DNA of 64,000 nt from Nitrosopumilaceae archaeon. GTDB taxonomy: Archaea > Thermoproteota > Nitrososphaeria > Nitrososphaerales > Nitrosopumilaceae. Position numbers and translations under genes: made by a program. Positions 35,192-43,194 of the stretch are shown piece after piece (position 1 is the first letter of the stretch; every line of letters begins with the position of its first letter). The notes below the pieces were generated by a model that worked only from the letters and a program-made list of their open reading frames with translations, made no database searches and had not been told where the DNA came from. The stretch spans positions 33,719 through 97,718 of the forward strand of contig JASHNR010000037.1 in NCBI GenBank assembly GCA_030041535.1, read 5' to 3'.

Positions 35192-35671
35192 CTATTCTGA
35201 GATAGTCACGCGTAAAATCTTGGCCTCTTGATTAGGGCAATCATTTTTGTCTCTTGGAAGATTTACTATCTTGTCAGCAACATCCATTCCCTTTACTACC
35301 TCTGCAAACGCGGTATATTGTTTATCAAGAAATGTACTATCGGTAGTAACTATGAAAAACTGTGAGCCCGCACTATTTGGGTCAGTAGCTCTTGCCATTG
35401 AGACAACTCCTCTCAAGTGTGACCTTGAATTGAATTCTGCCTTTATTGTATAGCCAGGTCCACCCATACCCCATTTGCTTTTGTTTGGCATTTTGGTATT
35501 GGGGTCGCCGCCCTGAATCATAAACCCGGGTATTACTCTATGAAATAGAGTCCCGTCATAAAAATTACTTTTTGCAAGCTTGATAAAATTTCGTACCGTT
35601 TCAGGAGCAAGATTTGGAGATAATTCAAATACAATGTTTCCAAAGCTAGTCTCTAGAGTTGCTCGTGCCAC
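35192..35671 (-). CDS. Cyclophilin-type peptidyl-prolyl isomerase
   Basis: A single-domain cyclophilin of 159 residues. The signatures are LAPETVRNFIKLAKSNFYDGTLFHRVIPGFMIQGGDP (with the catalytic Arg in FHRV), NSRSHLRGVVSMARATDPNSAGSQFFIVT, and KQYTAFAEVVKGMDV. There is no signal peptide, so it is cytoplasmic. The start is GTG at 35671. It is followed after one base by the exoprotein gene. Confidence 0.94.
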   Translation of the reverse strand: MARATLETSFGNIVFELSPNLAPETVRNFIKLAKSNFYDGTLFHRVIPGFMIQGGDPNTKMPNKSKWGMGGPGYTIKAEFNSRSHLRGVVSMARATDPNSAGSQFFIVTTDSTFLDKQYTAFAEVVKGMDVADKIVNLPRDKNDCPNQEAKILRVTISE

Positions 35672-35922
35672 CTTTCACAACCCAACATTTTATCATAATA
35701 ACCTTTCTACACAATTTACTTTTTCAGTAAGAGTTTCCTTTGATTGTTCTATTGTAATCAATCAAGTATGATAAAAACATTTTATCTTGAATAAAATTAA
35801 TTGGTAAAAATTCTAGAAAATTTTGAAAATTATGATACAAACATAAGATTAGAGGACTTTGTCAAAATACAAAACTGAATTTTTGTATATGTCATGTTAT
35901 TACCAAAACCATAGTAACAGTC

Positions 35923-35929
35923 TTATATA
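35923..35929 (+). promoter_or_regulatory. TATA box of the small HTH gene
   Basis: TTATATA centred 26 bases before the GTG start at 35952; it lies at the end of an AT-rich 280-base intergenic stretch with no other visible feature. Confidence 0.5.
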
Positions 35930-35951
35930 GAAGATCTGAAAAATAAAAAAC

Positions 35952-36194
35952 GTGAATCGTACTACCCAAAGCACAAATATCAAGCAAGCGATCAACAGTC
36001 TGCTTGACAAAGGTCTTACAGATAAACAAGATATCTACACAAAAGTTGTAGAAGAACTCGGGGTTCCAAGACCGACAGTAAGGCGGGTTGCAAGAGATCT
36101 TAGAAATGAACTTTTACAGAAAATTAAGATTTTGCAGTCTGAGGTTCCGGAATTAGAGGTAGATTCTAAGTCTGCTGCTAAAAGCAGTGACTAG
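35952..36194 (+). CDS. Small helix-turn-helix protein
   Basis: The 80-residue protein has a clear helix-turn-helix: IKQAINSLLDKGLTDKQDIYTKVVEELGVPRPTVRRVARDLRNEL, with VPRPTVRRVARDL as the recognition helix, then an acidic tail (SEVPELEVDSKSAAKSSD). It is a likely DNA-binding regulator, conserved-looking but without a known target. The start is GTG, supported by the TATA box 26 bases upstream. Confidence 0.75.
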   Translation: MNRTTQSTNIKQAINSLLDKGLTDKQDIYTKVVEELGVPRPTVRRVARDLRNELLQKIKILQSEVPELEVDSKSAAKSSD

Positions 36195-36249
36195 TAAAAT
36201 CCCTCTATTTTTATAAACACATTTTCTAGTTTGGAAATTTCCATTACTA

Positions 36250-36256
36250 TTATATT
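36250..36256 (+). promoter_or_regulatory. TATA box of the coiled-coil membrane protein gene
   Basis: TTATATT centred 26 bases before the ATG at 36279. It lies after the upstream in-frame start at 36231, which therefore is unlikely to be used. Confidence 0.5.
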
Positions 36257-36278
36257 CTGCCACCTGAAGAGTAAATTT

Positions 36279-36737
36279 ATGGGACGACAATATGACACAC
36301 CTACTATTGTAACGTCTTGTCTTGCGGTGGCAATGACCATATTGTATTTCATAATGCCTGATGCTGCAAAACAAATATTCTTGGTTTTTACAGGCATCTC
36401 ATGGTTCATAGTAGCTATATGCTGGCTAGCTCTGAAAAGCACCCAGTATATGCATAACTTGGGGGGCCATGAGCATGATGAAAAAAAAAAGCTAGCCACT
36501 AGTTCTGGTCAACAGCATACTGTTCAGATAAGTTCTAGCGAATTAAGCCACGCCAAAGCAGAACTTAGCGCTGATTTGGATGACCTACAAAGCTCACTGA
36601 AGAATAAAGACACAGAGATTGAAAACCTCAAGGCTGAGATTGCAAGCCTTCACACCCTAGTTGAGATAGAGAAGCTGAGGACAGACTTGGCAAATCTCAA
36701 AGCGCTTGCAGCCAAAGAAAGTGCCAAGAAGAAATAA
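36279..36737 (+). CDS. Membrane protein with two helices and a C-terminal coiled coil
   Basis: From MGRQYDTPTIVTSCL the protein has 152 residues: two hydrophobic segments (about 8-26 and 33-52), a short His-containing loop, then a long cytoplasmic heptad-rich coiled coil (LSADLDDLQSSLKNKDTEIENLKAEIASLHTLVEIEKL) and a basic end (KESAKKK). I recognise no named family. The shape suggests a scaffold or spacer at the membrane. TATA position supports this start. Confidence 0.65.
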   Translation: MGRQYDTPTIVTSCLAVAMTILYFIMPDAAKQIFLVFTGISWFIVAICWLALKSTQYMHNLGGHEHDEKKKLATSSGQQHTVQISSSELSHAKAELSADLDDLQSSLKNKDTEIENLKAEIASLHTLVEIEKLRTDLANLKALAAKESAKKK

Positions 36738-36738
36738 A

Positions 36739-36858
36739 CTACTTACAGTGAGGGCATCCGTGCTTTCCGTGATTTTCTTTACAAGAAGGACAACTAATGG
36801 CCCCTCCATAGTGGCAGTCACATCTGCAACCGTCATTTAGCTTTTCTTCTGTTATCAA
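36739..36858 (-). CDS. Very small cysteine/histidine-rich zinc-binding protein
   Basis: A 39-residue frame from TTG at 36858: MITEEKLNDG followed by CRCDCHYGG, CPSCKENHGKHGC and PHCK. Seven cysteines and several histidines are arranged as two metal-binding knuckles. A TATA-like TTAAATATTA on the minus strand lies about 30 bases upstream. It is too short to be sure, but random sequence rarely gives such spacing. Confidence 0.55.
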   Translation of the reverse strand: MITEEKLNDGCRCDCHYGGAISCPSCKENHGKHGCPHCK

Positions 36859-36914
36859 TTGATTAATGAGAATCAGACGTCATCTTAATATTTAACGATG
36901 TAAAATTACGAAAT

Positions 36915-37358
36915 GTGAGATATATCATAACCACAATGCTGGCAATGGCCGTACTTTTAGTTTCAGGCTTTGCATTTCCAGCTTCGCAGGCAGCGGCACC
37001 TACACAAAACCTAGCTTCTCAAAGCAGTGTTGCTGTGCAAGAATCTGTAATCAGCATGAACATTCCACCTGATCCAAAACTGCCGTATGGTTGTGTATGG
37101 GGAACAGTACAAAATGCTGCGCCAGGTTATCCAGTTGACATTGAAATTTACCAAAATGGCAAACCGGTTTACGTTGCACAAGCCAATGTAACTTCTGACG
37201 GTTCATATCAGAAATATTTCAGAGTCATGAACATTGATAGTACAGGACATGAAACCAACATTTTTGAGGGAGATTACACCGTTGACATTTTCAAATATGT
37301 TCTAAACTCTACATCTAACACTGCATCCAACTCTACATCTAGCACCACTTCTACCTAG
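36915..37358 (+). CDS. Small secreted protein with Ser/Thr/Asn-rich tail
   Basis: The 147-residue protein has a signal peptide (IITTMLAMAVLLVSGFAFPASQAAA), one compact domain of about 85 residues (PPDPKLPYGCVWGTVQNAAPGYPVDIEIYQNGKPVYVAQANVTSDGSYQKYFRV), which reads like an Ig-like or carboxypeptidase-regulatory fold, and a low-complexity tail of Ser, Thr and Asn repeats ending TSSTTST, probably glycosylated. No family name is known to me. It is divergent from the small cysteine-rich gene. Confidence 0.68.
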   Translation: MRYIITTMLAMAVLLVSGFAFPASQAAAPTQNLASQSSVAVQESVISMNIPPDPKLPYGCVWGTVQNAAPGYPVDIEIYQNGKPVYVAQANVTSDGSYQKYFRVMNIDSTGHETNIFEGDYTVDIFKYVLNSTSNTASNSTSSTTST

Positions 37359-37388
37359 ATAGAGTAAAGTTCATCTTTTCCGGAATAA

Positions 37389-38150
37389 TCAAGTTTTTGT
37401 CCATCCGCGTTCTTCCAATATCTTTGCAGTTCCAGGCATCACACAAGCAGGCAGCCCGCCATCTGACTTTATTACAAGCACAAAAGATGCGTTGCATTTT
37501 ACCTTCTGTACTGGTGTGCCTTCTTTAATCTGCTGCAATGGCAAAAGCGGTAGTGGCTGTACTGGAGTACAAATATTCCTTACTTGATTGCCATAAGGGA
37601 CAAAGCCACTGAAAACACTACTGCAATCATTGTCTATGGTACCATTGTTATTGTGAATTATACCATGCCTGTCGTCAATGATGCTGTCATTGTAGTTGTA
37701 TATTGTACCATAGTTGTAGGTACTGCCATAATTATTGATGGTTCCATTTAGGTTGTAAATTGATGCATAATTATTGATGGTCCCATCACTGTCGGTGAGC
37801 GTGCCGTGGTTGTAAATATTGCCACCATTGATATTGTATATGACACTAAATTCATCATTTGTGATGGTGCCGTAATTGTATATGGTCCCGTCATCATTGG
37901 TTATGATGCCAGTATTTTCAAAATGTATGTCAGGACCAACCACTAGCTTGTCTGTATTGCCAAGCTGTAGCTGCCCACTGATTACACATGTTATGAAGAG
38001 TGGATTCCAACTCCCGTTCATTTCTTGGCACGATGCCTTGTCCATTATGCTGTAATTTGTTGCCTTGACCTCTTGGATGGGTAGATAAAGAACAGAGAAT
38101 AACAAAATGAAAGCTACTGGGAGAACAAGACTGTTTGTCTTTCTGTACAC
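37389..38150 (-). CDS. Secreted protein with Asn/Gly/Tyr-rich short repeats
   Basis: The 253-residue protein has a signal peptide (LVLPVAFILLFSVLYLPIQEVKA), a two-cysteine N-terminal part, and then about ten 9-10-residue repeats with the core NNGTIxNYG or YNYGTI (about residues 85-175). Such tandem repeats suit a beta-helix or stacked-strand surface fold. A C-terminal cysteine-containing module follows. Repeat units on the DNA level also look alike, so unequal recombination may change the copy number. Confidence 0.72.
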   Translation of the reverse strand: MYRKTNSLVLPVAFILLFSVLYLPIQEVKATNYSIMDKASCQEMNGSWNPLFITCVISGQLQLGNTDKLVVGPDIHFENTGIITNDDGTIYNYGTITNDEFSVIYNINGGNIYNHGTLTDSDGTINNYASIYNLNGTINNYGSTYNYGTIYNYNDSIIDDRHGIIHNNNGTIDNDCSSVFSGFVPYGNQVRNICTPVQPLPLLPLQQIKEGTPVQKVKCNASFVLVIKSDGGLPACVMPGTAKILEERGWTKT

Positions 38151-38239
38151 ACTTCTCTTAGTGAAGATCTTATAAAAGATGATCCAGCGCAGAGCTGATG
38201 AAGAAATCAGCCCTTCTTTTGGGTGGTAAAGTAAATAGG

Positions 38240-38333
38240 CGGGCTCGGAGGGCTTCGATCCCTCGGCCTGTAACTTAGGAGGCTACCGCGCTATCCAAGT
38301 TTCGCGTCATTAAAGACTCTGCGCCACGAGCCC
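38240..38333 (-). tRNA. tRNA-Arg (anticodon CCU) with a 19-nt intron in the D-loop
   Basis: The acceptor stem GGGCTCG pairs with CGAGCCC, the D-stem GCGC with GCGC, and the anticodon stem GTAGC with GTTAC; the loop CTCCTAA gives anticodon CCU. The T-stem is GAGGG/CCCTC. The D-loop is 19 nt too long; removing 38300-38318 restores AGCTTGGATA and a 75-nt tRNA. Introns at such non-anticodon sites are cut by the archaeal splicing endonuclease. The T-loop begins ATCGAAG, so position 54 is A rather than the usual U. The exact cut sites are ambiguous by one or two bases. Confidence 0.82.
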
Positions 38334-38358
38334 TGTGAAAATCAAACTTGGTAACAAT

Positions 38359-39078
38359 TTAAGCGTAATCTAGATTTGAAATTATCATCTCATGAATTTG
38401 CTGCCAATTTGGATCACTGGCATTGTTCCATCTCTCATAGTATACAACATCCTTCAAAGCAAGTCTGTCAAGCCAGCCTGCCTTTTCCAAGTCTGGTTTT
38501 TCAGCAAAGGCCGTAACATGTCCAAGACACAAATATGCAACAGGAATAACATGTTCGGGAATGTCAAGAATTTTTTTAAGATCATCGTTTGAAAGTATGC
38601 TGACCCATCCAACCCCTATATCTTCGGCCCTTGCTGCAAGCCAAAGATTTTGTATGGCACAACAAACGCTATAAATTCCAGTCTCAGGTATGCTGGATCT
38701 TCCTATCACAAAAGGTCCAAACTTGGAAGGGTCATAGGTAACACAGACATTTAATGCAGAATCCAAGATTCCTTCAAGCCTTAATGAAAGATATTTTGAT
38801 CTCTTGGGATCTTCTATTAGATTAGAGGAACGTATTCTTTCTTTGTCAAAAGAGTCTTTTACTTTTCTTCTTGATTGTTTATCTTTGATTAGAATAAAGT
38901 TCCATGGCTGTGAAAAGCCCACTGAGGGTGCATGATGAGCTGCATTGAGTATTCTTGACAAGGCCTTTTCATCTATTGGCTCAGAAGTAAAATGAGACCT
39001 TACATCTCGTCTTGAAAATACTGCTTTGTAAAAGCCATCTTTTTCTTCTGGTGAAAAATCACCATTCATAGGTACCAA
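38359..39078 (-). CDS. bluB: 5,6-dimethylbenzimidazole synthase (BluB)
   Basis: This flavin-destroying nitroreductase-fold enzyme makes the lower ligand of vitamin B12. The 239-residue protein has VFSRRDVRSHFTSEPIDEKALSRILNAAHHAPSVGFSQPWNFILI, AIQNLWLAARAEDIGVGWVSIL, and IPVAYLCLGHVTAF, the BluB-specific arrangement. Thaumarchaea are known B12 producers, and this supports use of the DMB ligand. An alternative ATG lies three codons later. Other cobamide genes here are cbiE and cbiH. Confidence 0.92.
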   Translation of the reverse strand: MVPMNGDFSPEEKDGFYKAVFSRRDVRSHFTSEPIDEKALSRILNAAHHAPSVGFSQPWNFILIKDKQSRRKVKDSFDKERIRSSNLIEDPKRSKYLSLRLEGILDSALNVCVTYDPSKFGPFVIGRSSIPETGIYSVCCAIQNLWLAARAEDIGVGWVSILSNDDLKKILDIPEHVIPVAYLCLGHVTAFAEKPDLEKAGWLDRLALKDVVYYERWNNASDPNWQQIHEMIISNLDYA

Positions 39079-39150
39079 CCCAGAGTGTTCGCATATTACT
39101 CTTGTTTTTTTAAAACATTAATAACATGTGCAACAAGGTCGTATTTCATT

Positions 39151-39224
39151 GGGCCGATGGTCTAGCCTGGTAGGATACCCCCCTGACACGGGGGTGGTCG
39201 AGAGTTCAAATCTCTCTCGGCCCA
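39151..39224 (+). tRNA. tRNA-Val (anticodon GAC)
   Basis: Acceptor GGGCCGA pairs with TCGGCCC and A is the discriminator base. The anticodon loop CTGACAC within the CCCCC/GGGGG stem gives GAC. The T-loop TTCAAAT is standard. No intron is seen, and no CCA is encoded. Confidence 0.93.
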
Positions 39225-39246
39225 TTTCTTTTTATTTTAATGTTAC

Positions 39247-39657
39247 ATGTACAGGATTATGGTAAAATTTACTCCAAAAGAGATCAAGTTTCTAAAGGAA
39301 AATGAAGGATGCAGGGTTGCAACAAGTCTAGATGATCAGCCTCACATAGCTCCTGTAACATGTTACTTTGAGGATGGATGGTTTTATTTTGCAACTGACT
39401 ATGACACAAAAAAGTATTCAAATCTAAAAAAGAATAAAAATATTGCAATATCTGTGGACATTTACAATCCTGGAAAGCACAAGGGAGTAGTGGTACAGGG
39501 CTTGGCAACCTTCATTGAGAAGGGAAGTGAGTTCAAGCGACTGTATGACATATTTTACAAAAACTATGCATGGGTAAGGGCCATGCCATGGAAAGAAGGC
39601 GAAGCTCCTTTTGTGAAAATTGTTCCTAAAAAGAAAGTAAGCTGGGGTATTGGCTAG
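39247..39657 (+). CDS. PNPOx-like split-barrel flavin/F420-type protein
   Basis: The 136-residue protein has the split-barrel pattern: FLKENEGCRVATSLDDQPHIAPVTCYFEDGWFYFATDYDTKKYSNLKKNKNIAISVDIY, GVVVQGLATFIEKGSEF and FVKIVPKKKVSWG at the end. Members bind FMN, F420 or heme; archaeal ones often reduce or store F420-linked substrates. The start is ATG at 39247 or 39259. It lies 22 bases after tRNA-Val and overlaps the convergent gene by four bases. Confidence 0.82.
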   Translation: MYRIMVKFTPKEIKFLKENEGCRVATSLDDQPHIAPVTCYFEDGWFYFATDYDTKKYSNLKKNKNIAISVDIYNPGKHKGVVVQGLATFIEKGSEFKRLYDIFYKNYAWVRAMPWKEGEAPFVKIVPKKKVSWGIG

Positions 39658-40214
39658 CCAAGTGTCACATCAAAGTTTTTAGTAATCAAGGTAAGGGTTG
39701 ATTCTATTGTAACCTGACCTTTTACCTCATACTGGACTGAAGATCCGTTTACTATTGAATTGTAGATATCAGATATGTTGGGTGAATCAACAAGCTGGAA
39801 ACTAGTGTCTGGAACTGTCATGTTGCTCTCCGGGAATAATGCGGGCCTTCCAGCCATTGGGATATCCTCTACACTATAGTGACCCTGACCAACATCTTGT
39901 CCGTTTGCATACAGGTCATAATCAATTGTTGAAATGGTAGAGGTAATTGATGTTGGATTATAGAGAACATAATCAAGTTCAAGATTTGCACGATTGTTTA
40001 TCTTATCTACGCTAAGCACTTTGATAGTTTGAACATTGATTGTTATCTGTTGTAGTTGCGGTTGATATGAATCTGCATATAGGAAGAAGAAAAGCATGAG
40101 TGCACCTAAACCTGCAAAAGCTGCAACCAGCGCTGCCTTTTTTGTGTTAATCAATCTAAAAGCTACGGGGTTTATTGAATTAAAAAACCTTCTCAGATGA
40201 ATTATTGCTTGCAA
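39654..40214 (-). CDS. Membrane-anchored LEA14/WHy-type protein, second copy
   Basis: The 186-residue protein has an N-terminal cytoplasmic part of about 28 residues, a membrane helix (AALVAAFAGLGALMLFFFLYA), and an outside domain with LELDYVLYNPTSITSTISTIDYDLYANGQDVGQGHYSVEDIPMAG, the LEA14-like pattern shared with the protein at 32986. The ending TKNFDVTLG is similar in type. The role is unknown. It overlaps the PNPOx-like gene by four bases. Confidence 0.7.
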   Translation of the reverse strand: MQAIIHLRRFFNSINPVAFRLINTKKAALVAAFAGLGALMLFFFLYADSYQPQLQQITINVQTIKVLSVDKINNRANLELDYVLYNPTSITSTISTIDYDLYANGQDVGQGHYSVEDIPMAGRPALFPESNMTVPDTSFQLVDSPNISDIYNSIVNGSSVQYEVKGQVTIESTLTLITKNFDVTLG

Positions 40215-40254
40215 CAGAACAGTAGATATTATGAGTTAGCTTTGGTATAGCGAC

Positions 40255-40749
40255 ATGCCAATTTCTGATGCATTAATTATGTGGGCACATCTTGTTGCTG
40301 CGTCGATCTGGGTTGGAGGTTCTATATTCATAGGAATAGTTCTTGCTCCACTTCTTAAGACAATGTCAGACACTGTGGAGGGAAGGCTTTCAATTATGAT
40401 TCACGTTGGCAGAAAATTCAACAAAATCGCCATTCCTTCTCTATTAATACTCATTGTAACTGGAATCTATAATTCCAGCAACTTGCTGGTCAGGCCATCG
40501 TTAATACTTTCAACAACATATGGCCAGATCCTTGTAATCAAAGTCATTCTTGTCATAATTTTACTGGTAACATTTGCAATACATGTAAGGCTGATTCGAG
40601 TTGAAATAGAACAAAAGATTGAATCAAAACAATTTTCAGAAGAACTTGTACAAAAACTCCGCTCAAAAATTATTGCCTTGGGAAGGATTACTGTGATAGT
40701 GTCTATTGCCATACTTCTCATGGCTGCGTTACTGCATTCTGGAGTCTGA
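40255..40749 (+). CDS. CopD-like four-helix membrane protein
   Basis: The 164-residue protein has four membrane segments with the CopD-type beginning MWAHLVAASIWVGGSIFIGIVLAPLL, and RKFNKIAIPSLLILIVTGIYN. The conserved His and Gly-rich first helix match CopD/DUF2269 families linked to copper uptake or redox carriers. With many cupro-proteins expected in ammonia oxidisers, a copper role is plausible but not shown. It overlaps the convergent rtcA gene by 21 bases. Confidence 0.72.
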   Translation: MPISDALIMWAHLVAASIWVGGSIFIGIVLAPLLKTMSDTVEGRLSIMIHVGRKFNKIAIPSLLILIVTGIYNSSNLLVRPSLILSTTYGQILVIKVILVIILLVTFAIHVRLIRVEIEQKIESKQFSEELVQKLRSKIIALGRITVIVSIAILLMAALLHSGV

Positions 40750-41760
40750 ATTTCCAACTATTCGTACTTCAAACCCAGAGTCAATCTTTCCTATTCCATA
40801 TTTGCAGTTTGTTATCTTTGATGCAACAAAGAGGTTTGTCTCTAAATGTTTTGTAATTTGATTTACTCGAAAGACCGAGACCTCGGGAATCAATGAGAGC
40901 GGAACAACTAGCATGTCTGACAGAGAAAGGTCCGCTCCTAGGCTTGATTCTATGAATTTTCCTGCAACAGTTTTTCCAATTCCTGCTATATTTTTTTGAT
41001 AAATTATATCCGATCCAATCACTGATGTATCATCGTGAGAAAATATCAAAATTGAACACCCCTTGTCTAGGGCATTTTCTTCTTTGATAAAATGATCAAC
41101 CTTGAAACCATTTTCTTCAAGAGCTTTTCTGGTACCATCTGTCTCTTGTTGTACAATATCCTTTGGTATTCCGTGGTACGAGCAGAACATCTTTGCAGAT
41201 TTTGTTGTGCGCCCAAGAAGTGACACAGCATTGGTGTTTTTACAAGGAAGAATTTCTGTCTCTATTAATCCTCCGCCCTTTGGATAGTATCCACGATTTT
41301 TGATCTCAAGTGAAAAATTAATCCCAATTCTGGAAAATGCCTCACCTAGCGCAAGTTTTGTATAATCTGCAGTAGGACTCCACGGCACATCGGTTCCTCC
41401 TGTGATGGAAATTTTCAATCTCTTTTTAAGAAGTGAAACGGCAGGAATCAGAATCTGTAAAATTAAAGGAACACTTCCAGCAGTACCTACATCCTCTCTG
41501 AGTTCCATGTCAATACCATCTGATGGAGAAAACCTTAGGCTGGTAGAGCCAACATACAAACCATCTACCTTTGCTTGACAAATTTTTGATAGAATTTTTA
41601 CTCCTAGCAAGTGTTGGGGCCTTAGGCCTGGGGCTTTTCTATTATTACGAATATTTTCTATTTCTACTGGCTTGCCAGTTATTGCAGACAGCGTTACTGC
41701 ACTTCGAATTATCTGCCCTCCTCCCTCTCCAAAAGAGCCGTCTATTCTTACTGGTTCCAT
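40729..41760 (-). CDS. rtcA: RNA 3'-terminal phosphate cyclase
   Basis: The 343-residue enzyme converts RNA 3'-phosphate to a 2',3'-cyclic end with ATP. Family blocks are [50 protein letters not shown] at the N-terminus, [23 protein letters not shown] and the later [10 protein letters not shown]. The nucleotidyl-accepting histidine expected in the last third is not clearly seen at the usual HxxDQ site, where HLETNLF stands. RtcB is not in the window. The gene overlaps the CopD-like gene's 3' end. Confidence 0.9.
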   Translation of the reverse strand: MEPVRIDGSFGEGGGQIIRSAVTLSAITGKPVEIENIRNNRKAPGLRPQHLLGVKILSKICQAKVDGLYVGSTSLRFSPSDGIDMELREDVGTAGSVPLILQILIPAVSLLKKRLKISITGGTDVPWSPTADYTKLALGEAFSRIGINFSLEIKNRGYYPKGGGLIETEILPCKNTNAVSLLGRTTKSAKMFCSYHGIPKDIVQQETDGTRKALEENGFKVDHFIKEENALDKGCSILIFSHDDTSVIGSDIIYQKNIAGIGKTVAGKFIESSLGADLSLSDMLVVPLSLIPEVSVFRVNQITKHLETNLFVASKITNCKYGIGKIDSGFEVRIVGNSDSRMQ

Positions 41761-41777
41761 GTAGAGTTTGGCGGAAT

Positions 41778-41900
41778 TTATGAATTTAATGGTTGATCTA
41801 ATCTACGGCTGGTGCAGGAAAACCTAGAAGATCCTCGTCTTCTTGACTTAAGATAATTTCTACCTCTTAATTTCTTGAATGCATTAATTAACTTGATCAT
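41778..41900 (-). pseudogene. Possible small frameshifted gene
   Basis: From ATG at 41898-41900 the frame reads MIKLINAFKKLRGR and then turns unnaturally Arg/Ser-rich before a stop at 41778. A shifted frame in the same DNA, ending at 41798, reads VEIILSQEDEDLLGFPAPAVD, which looks like real protein. Joined, they would give a small acidic protein of about 33 residues. Either a frameshift has occurred or the resemblance is chance. Low confidence. Confidence 0.25.
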
Positions 41901-41961
41901 GCACAGTCAGAAAAATTTGTAGCAAACTCTTGTTTGATAAAAACTTGTCATCAACCACAGA

Positions 41962-42162
41962 TTAGACAGAATCTGGTTTATGATTTGAAACGTCGTCTCT
42001 TATGGCTGATTTTACCTTTAGCAATAACTCTGGCGGTATTTCAAAATAACCATGTGCTTTTGCATGACTCTCTACCATTACCATGAGTTCTCCTTCTGTT
42101 GCTGCTGCGGCACGCCAATCGCAGTTGACTCCTACATCGGAACATCGGATACTTTTTGTCAT
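41962..42162 (-). CDS. DUF1059-family small protein
   Basis: The 66-residue protein has the DUF1059 pattern: SIRCSDVGVNCDWRAAAATEGELMVMVESHAKAHGYFEIPPELLLKVKSAIRD. The two cysteines and the HAKAHG motif suggest metal binding. Its function is unknown in all organisms I know. It lies in a loosely packed region with its own upstream AT-rich stretch. Confidence 0.85.
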   Translation of the reverse strand: MTKSIRCSDVGVNCDWRAAAATEGELMVMVESHAKAHGYFEIPPELLLKVKSAIRDDVSNHKPDSV

Positions 42163-42391
42163 TAAAGTAAATTGCTTTGTAGTATAATTTGTCTCTATAG
42201 CACATAGATTATGTAAAAATCCATTACATATGAAAAAAATTCCAAAGTATATTTGTACTAGCTATCTATGAAAACTGTATCTTGACCAGACAAATTATGG
42301 AATAACCGTAAAAACCATTGGCAATTTTTACATTGATAAAGAAGATAACAAAGCCATGCAAAAATTATCACAAATCAGTCATACTCATAAG

Positions 42392-42649
42392 ATGGCAACT
42401 GCTCATCTCATAATAAAATGCAGATCTGGGAAGGAAAATCATGTCATTGAACAATTAAGAAATATAGATGCCGTCAAAAGTGTCCAGAGAACGATTGGTG
42501 AGTTTGACATTTTAGTAAAGGTAGAATCCGATGATTCTGATTCACTGAGAAGGTTGATCAAGTGGAAAATAATGAAAAATGATAAAATTCAGTCTATTAC
42601 TACCTTGATGTGCACTAGAAGATCGTTGTGTGTGATTGTTGAGGGATAA
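42392..42649 (+). CDS. Stand-alone Lrp/AsnC ligand-binding (RAM) domain protein, second copy
   Basis: From MATAHLIIKCRSGKENHVIEQLRNIDAVKSVQRTIGEFDILVKVESDDSDSLRRLI the protein has about 85 residues, only the effector-binding RAM domain without a DNA-binding part. An upstream in-frame ATG at 42356 would add 12 residues of no recognisable type. The C-terminal strand (ITTLMCTRRSLCVIVE) is complete. The first such protein is at 18042. Confidence 0.82.
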   Translation: MATAHLIIKCRSGKENHVIEQLRNIDAVKSVQRTIGEFDILVKVESDDSDSLRRLIKWKIMKNDKIQSITTLMCTRRSLCVIVEG

Positions 42650-42728
42650 AATGAAAAAAGAACAAAAAACCAGTATAACAAGTGCAAAAAGAGAACTTTG
42701 AGAAATATACTAATTATTTTCTATAGGA

Positions 42729-43127
42729 CTACAAGTTAAATTTTATTATGATATGAGCAATTTTTGTAGCAAGCGATATGGGACTGATGTTTTTTGTTGC
42801 TGTAACAACGACAAGATTTTCACTGAGAGGAAAGCTGAACATGACGAAATTACTTTTTGAAAAATGATATTGTATGGGACCATAAAGATCATCCAACTCT
42901 TCACCTAATGATATATCAAAAAGGCATCGACCTAAATTCCTCTCACTTCTTTCTTCCTTACTTATCTTTATGATTCTGTCCGAGCCTAGTTTTTCAAGCG
43001 TTGAACCCTGTTTGTTGACTATTTCTACTGACTGGATGTTGTTGTTGGAATTGATTATTGATCTGCATAGTTTGCCTAGACTGAGTGATTTTGTAGTAGA
43101 ATACAATGTTATTTCTATTATTTCCAC
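42729..43127 (-). CDS. DUF6659-like protein, paralogue 1
   Basis: The 132-residue protein aligns by eye with those at 45021 and 46458: an N-terminal helix, a strand VEIVNKQGS, a middle stretch LFDISLGEELDDLYGPIQYHFSKSNFVMFSFPLSENLVVVTATKNISP, and a last helix TKIAHIIIKF. The FVMFSFPL and LVVVT strands are the family's hallmark. The shape resembles roadblock/profilin-like sensory folds. The function is unknown; the family is expanded in thaumarchaea. Confidence 0.7.
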   Translation of the reverse strand: MEIIEITLYSTTKSLSLGKLCRSIINSNNNIQSVEIVNKQGSTLEKLGSDRIIKISKEERSERNLGRCLFDISLGEELDDLYGPIQYHFSKSNFVMFSFPLSENLVVVTATKNISPISLATKIAHIIIKFNL

Positions 43128-43194
43128 TCTTTAAAAAGAATGATCGTCCAAAGTCATAGCATACGACAGCCTGGTTAATTTTTTTGATTTTGCA

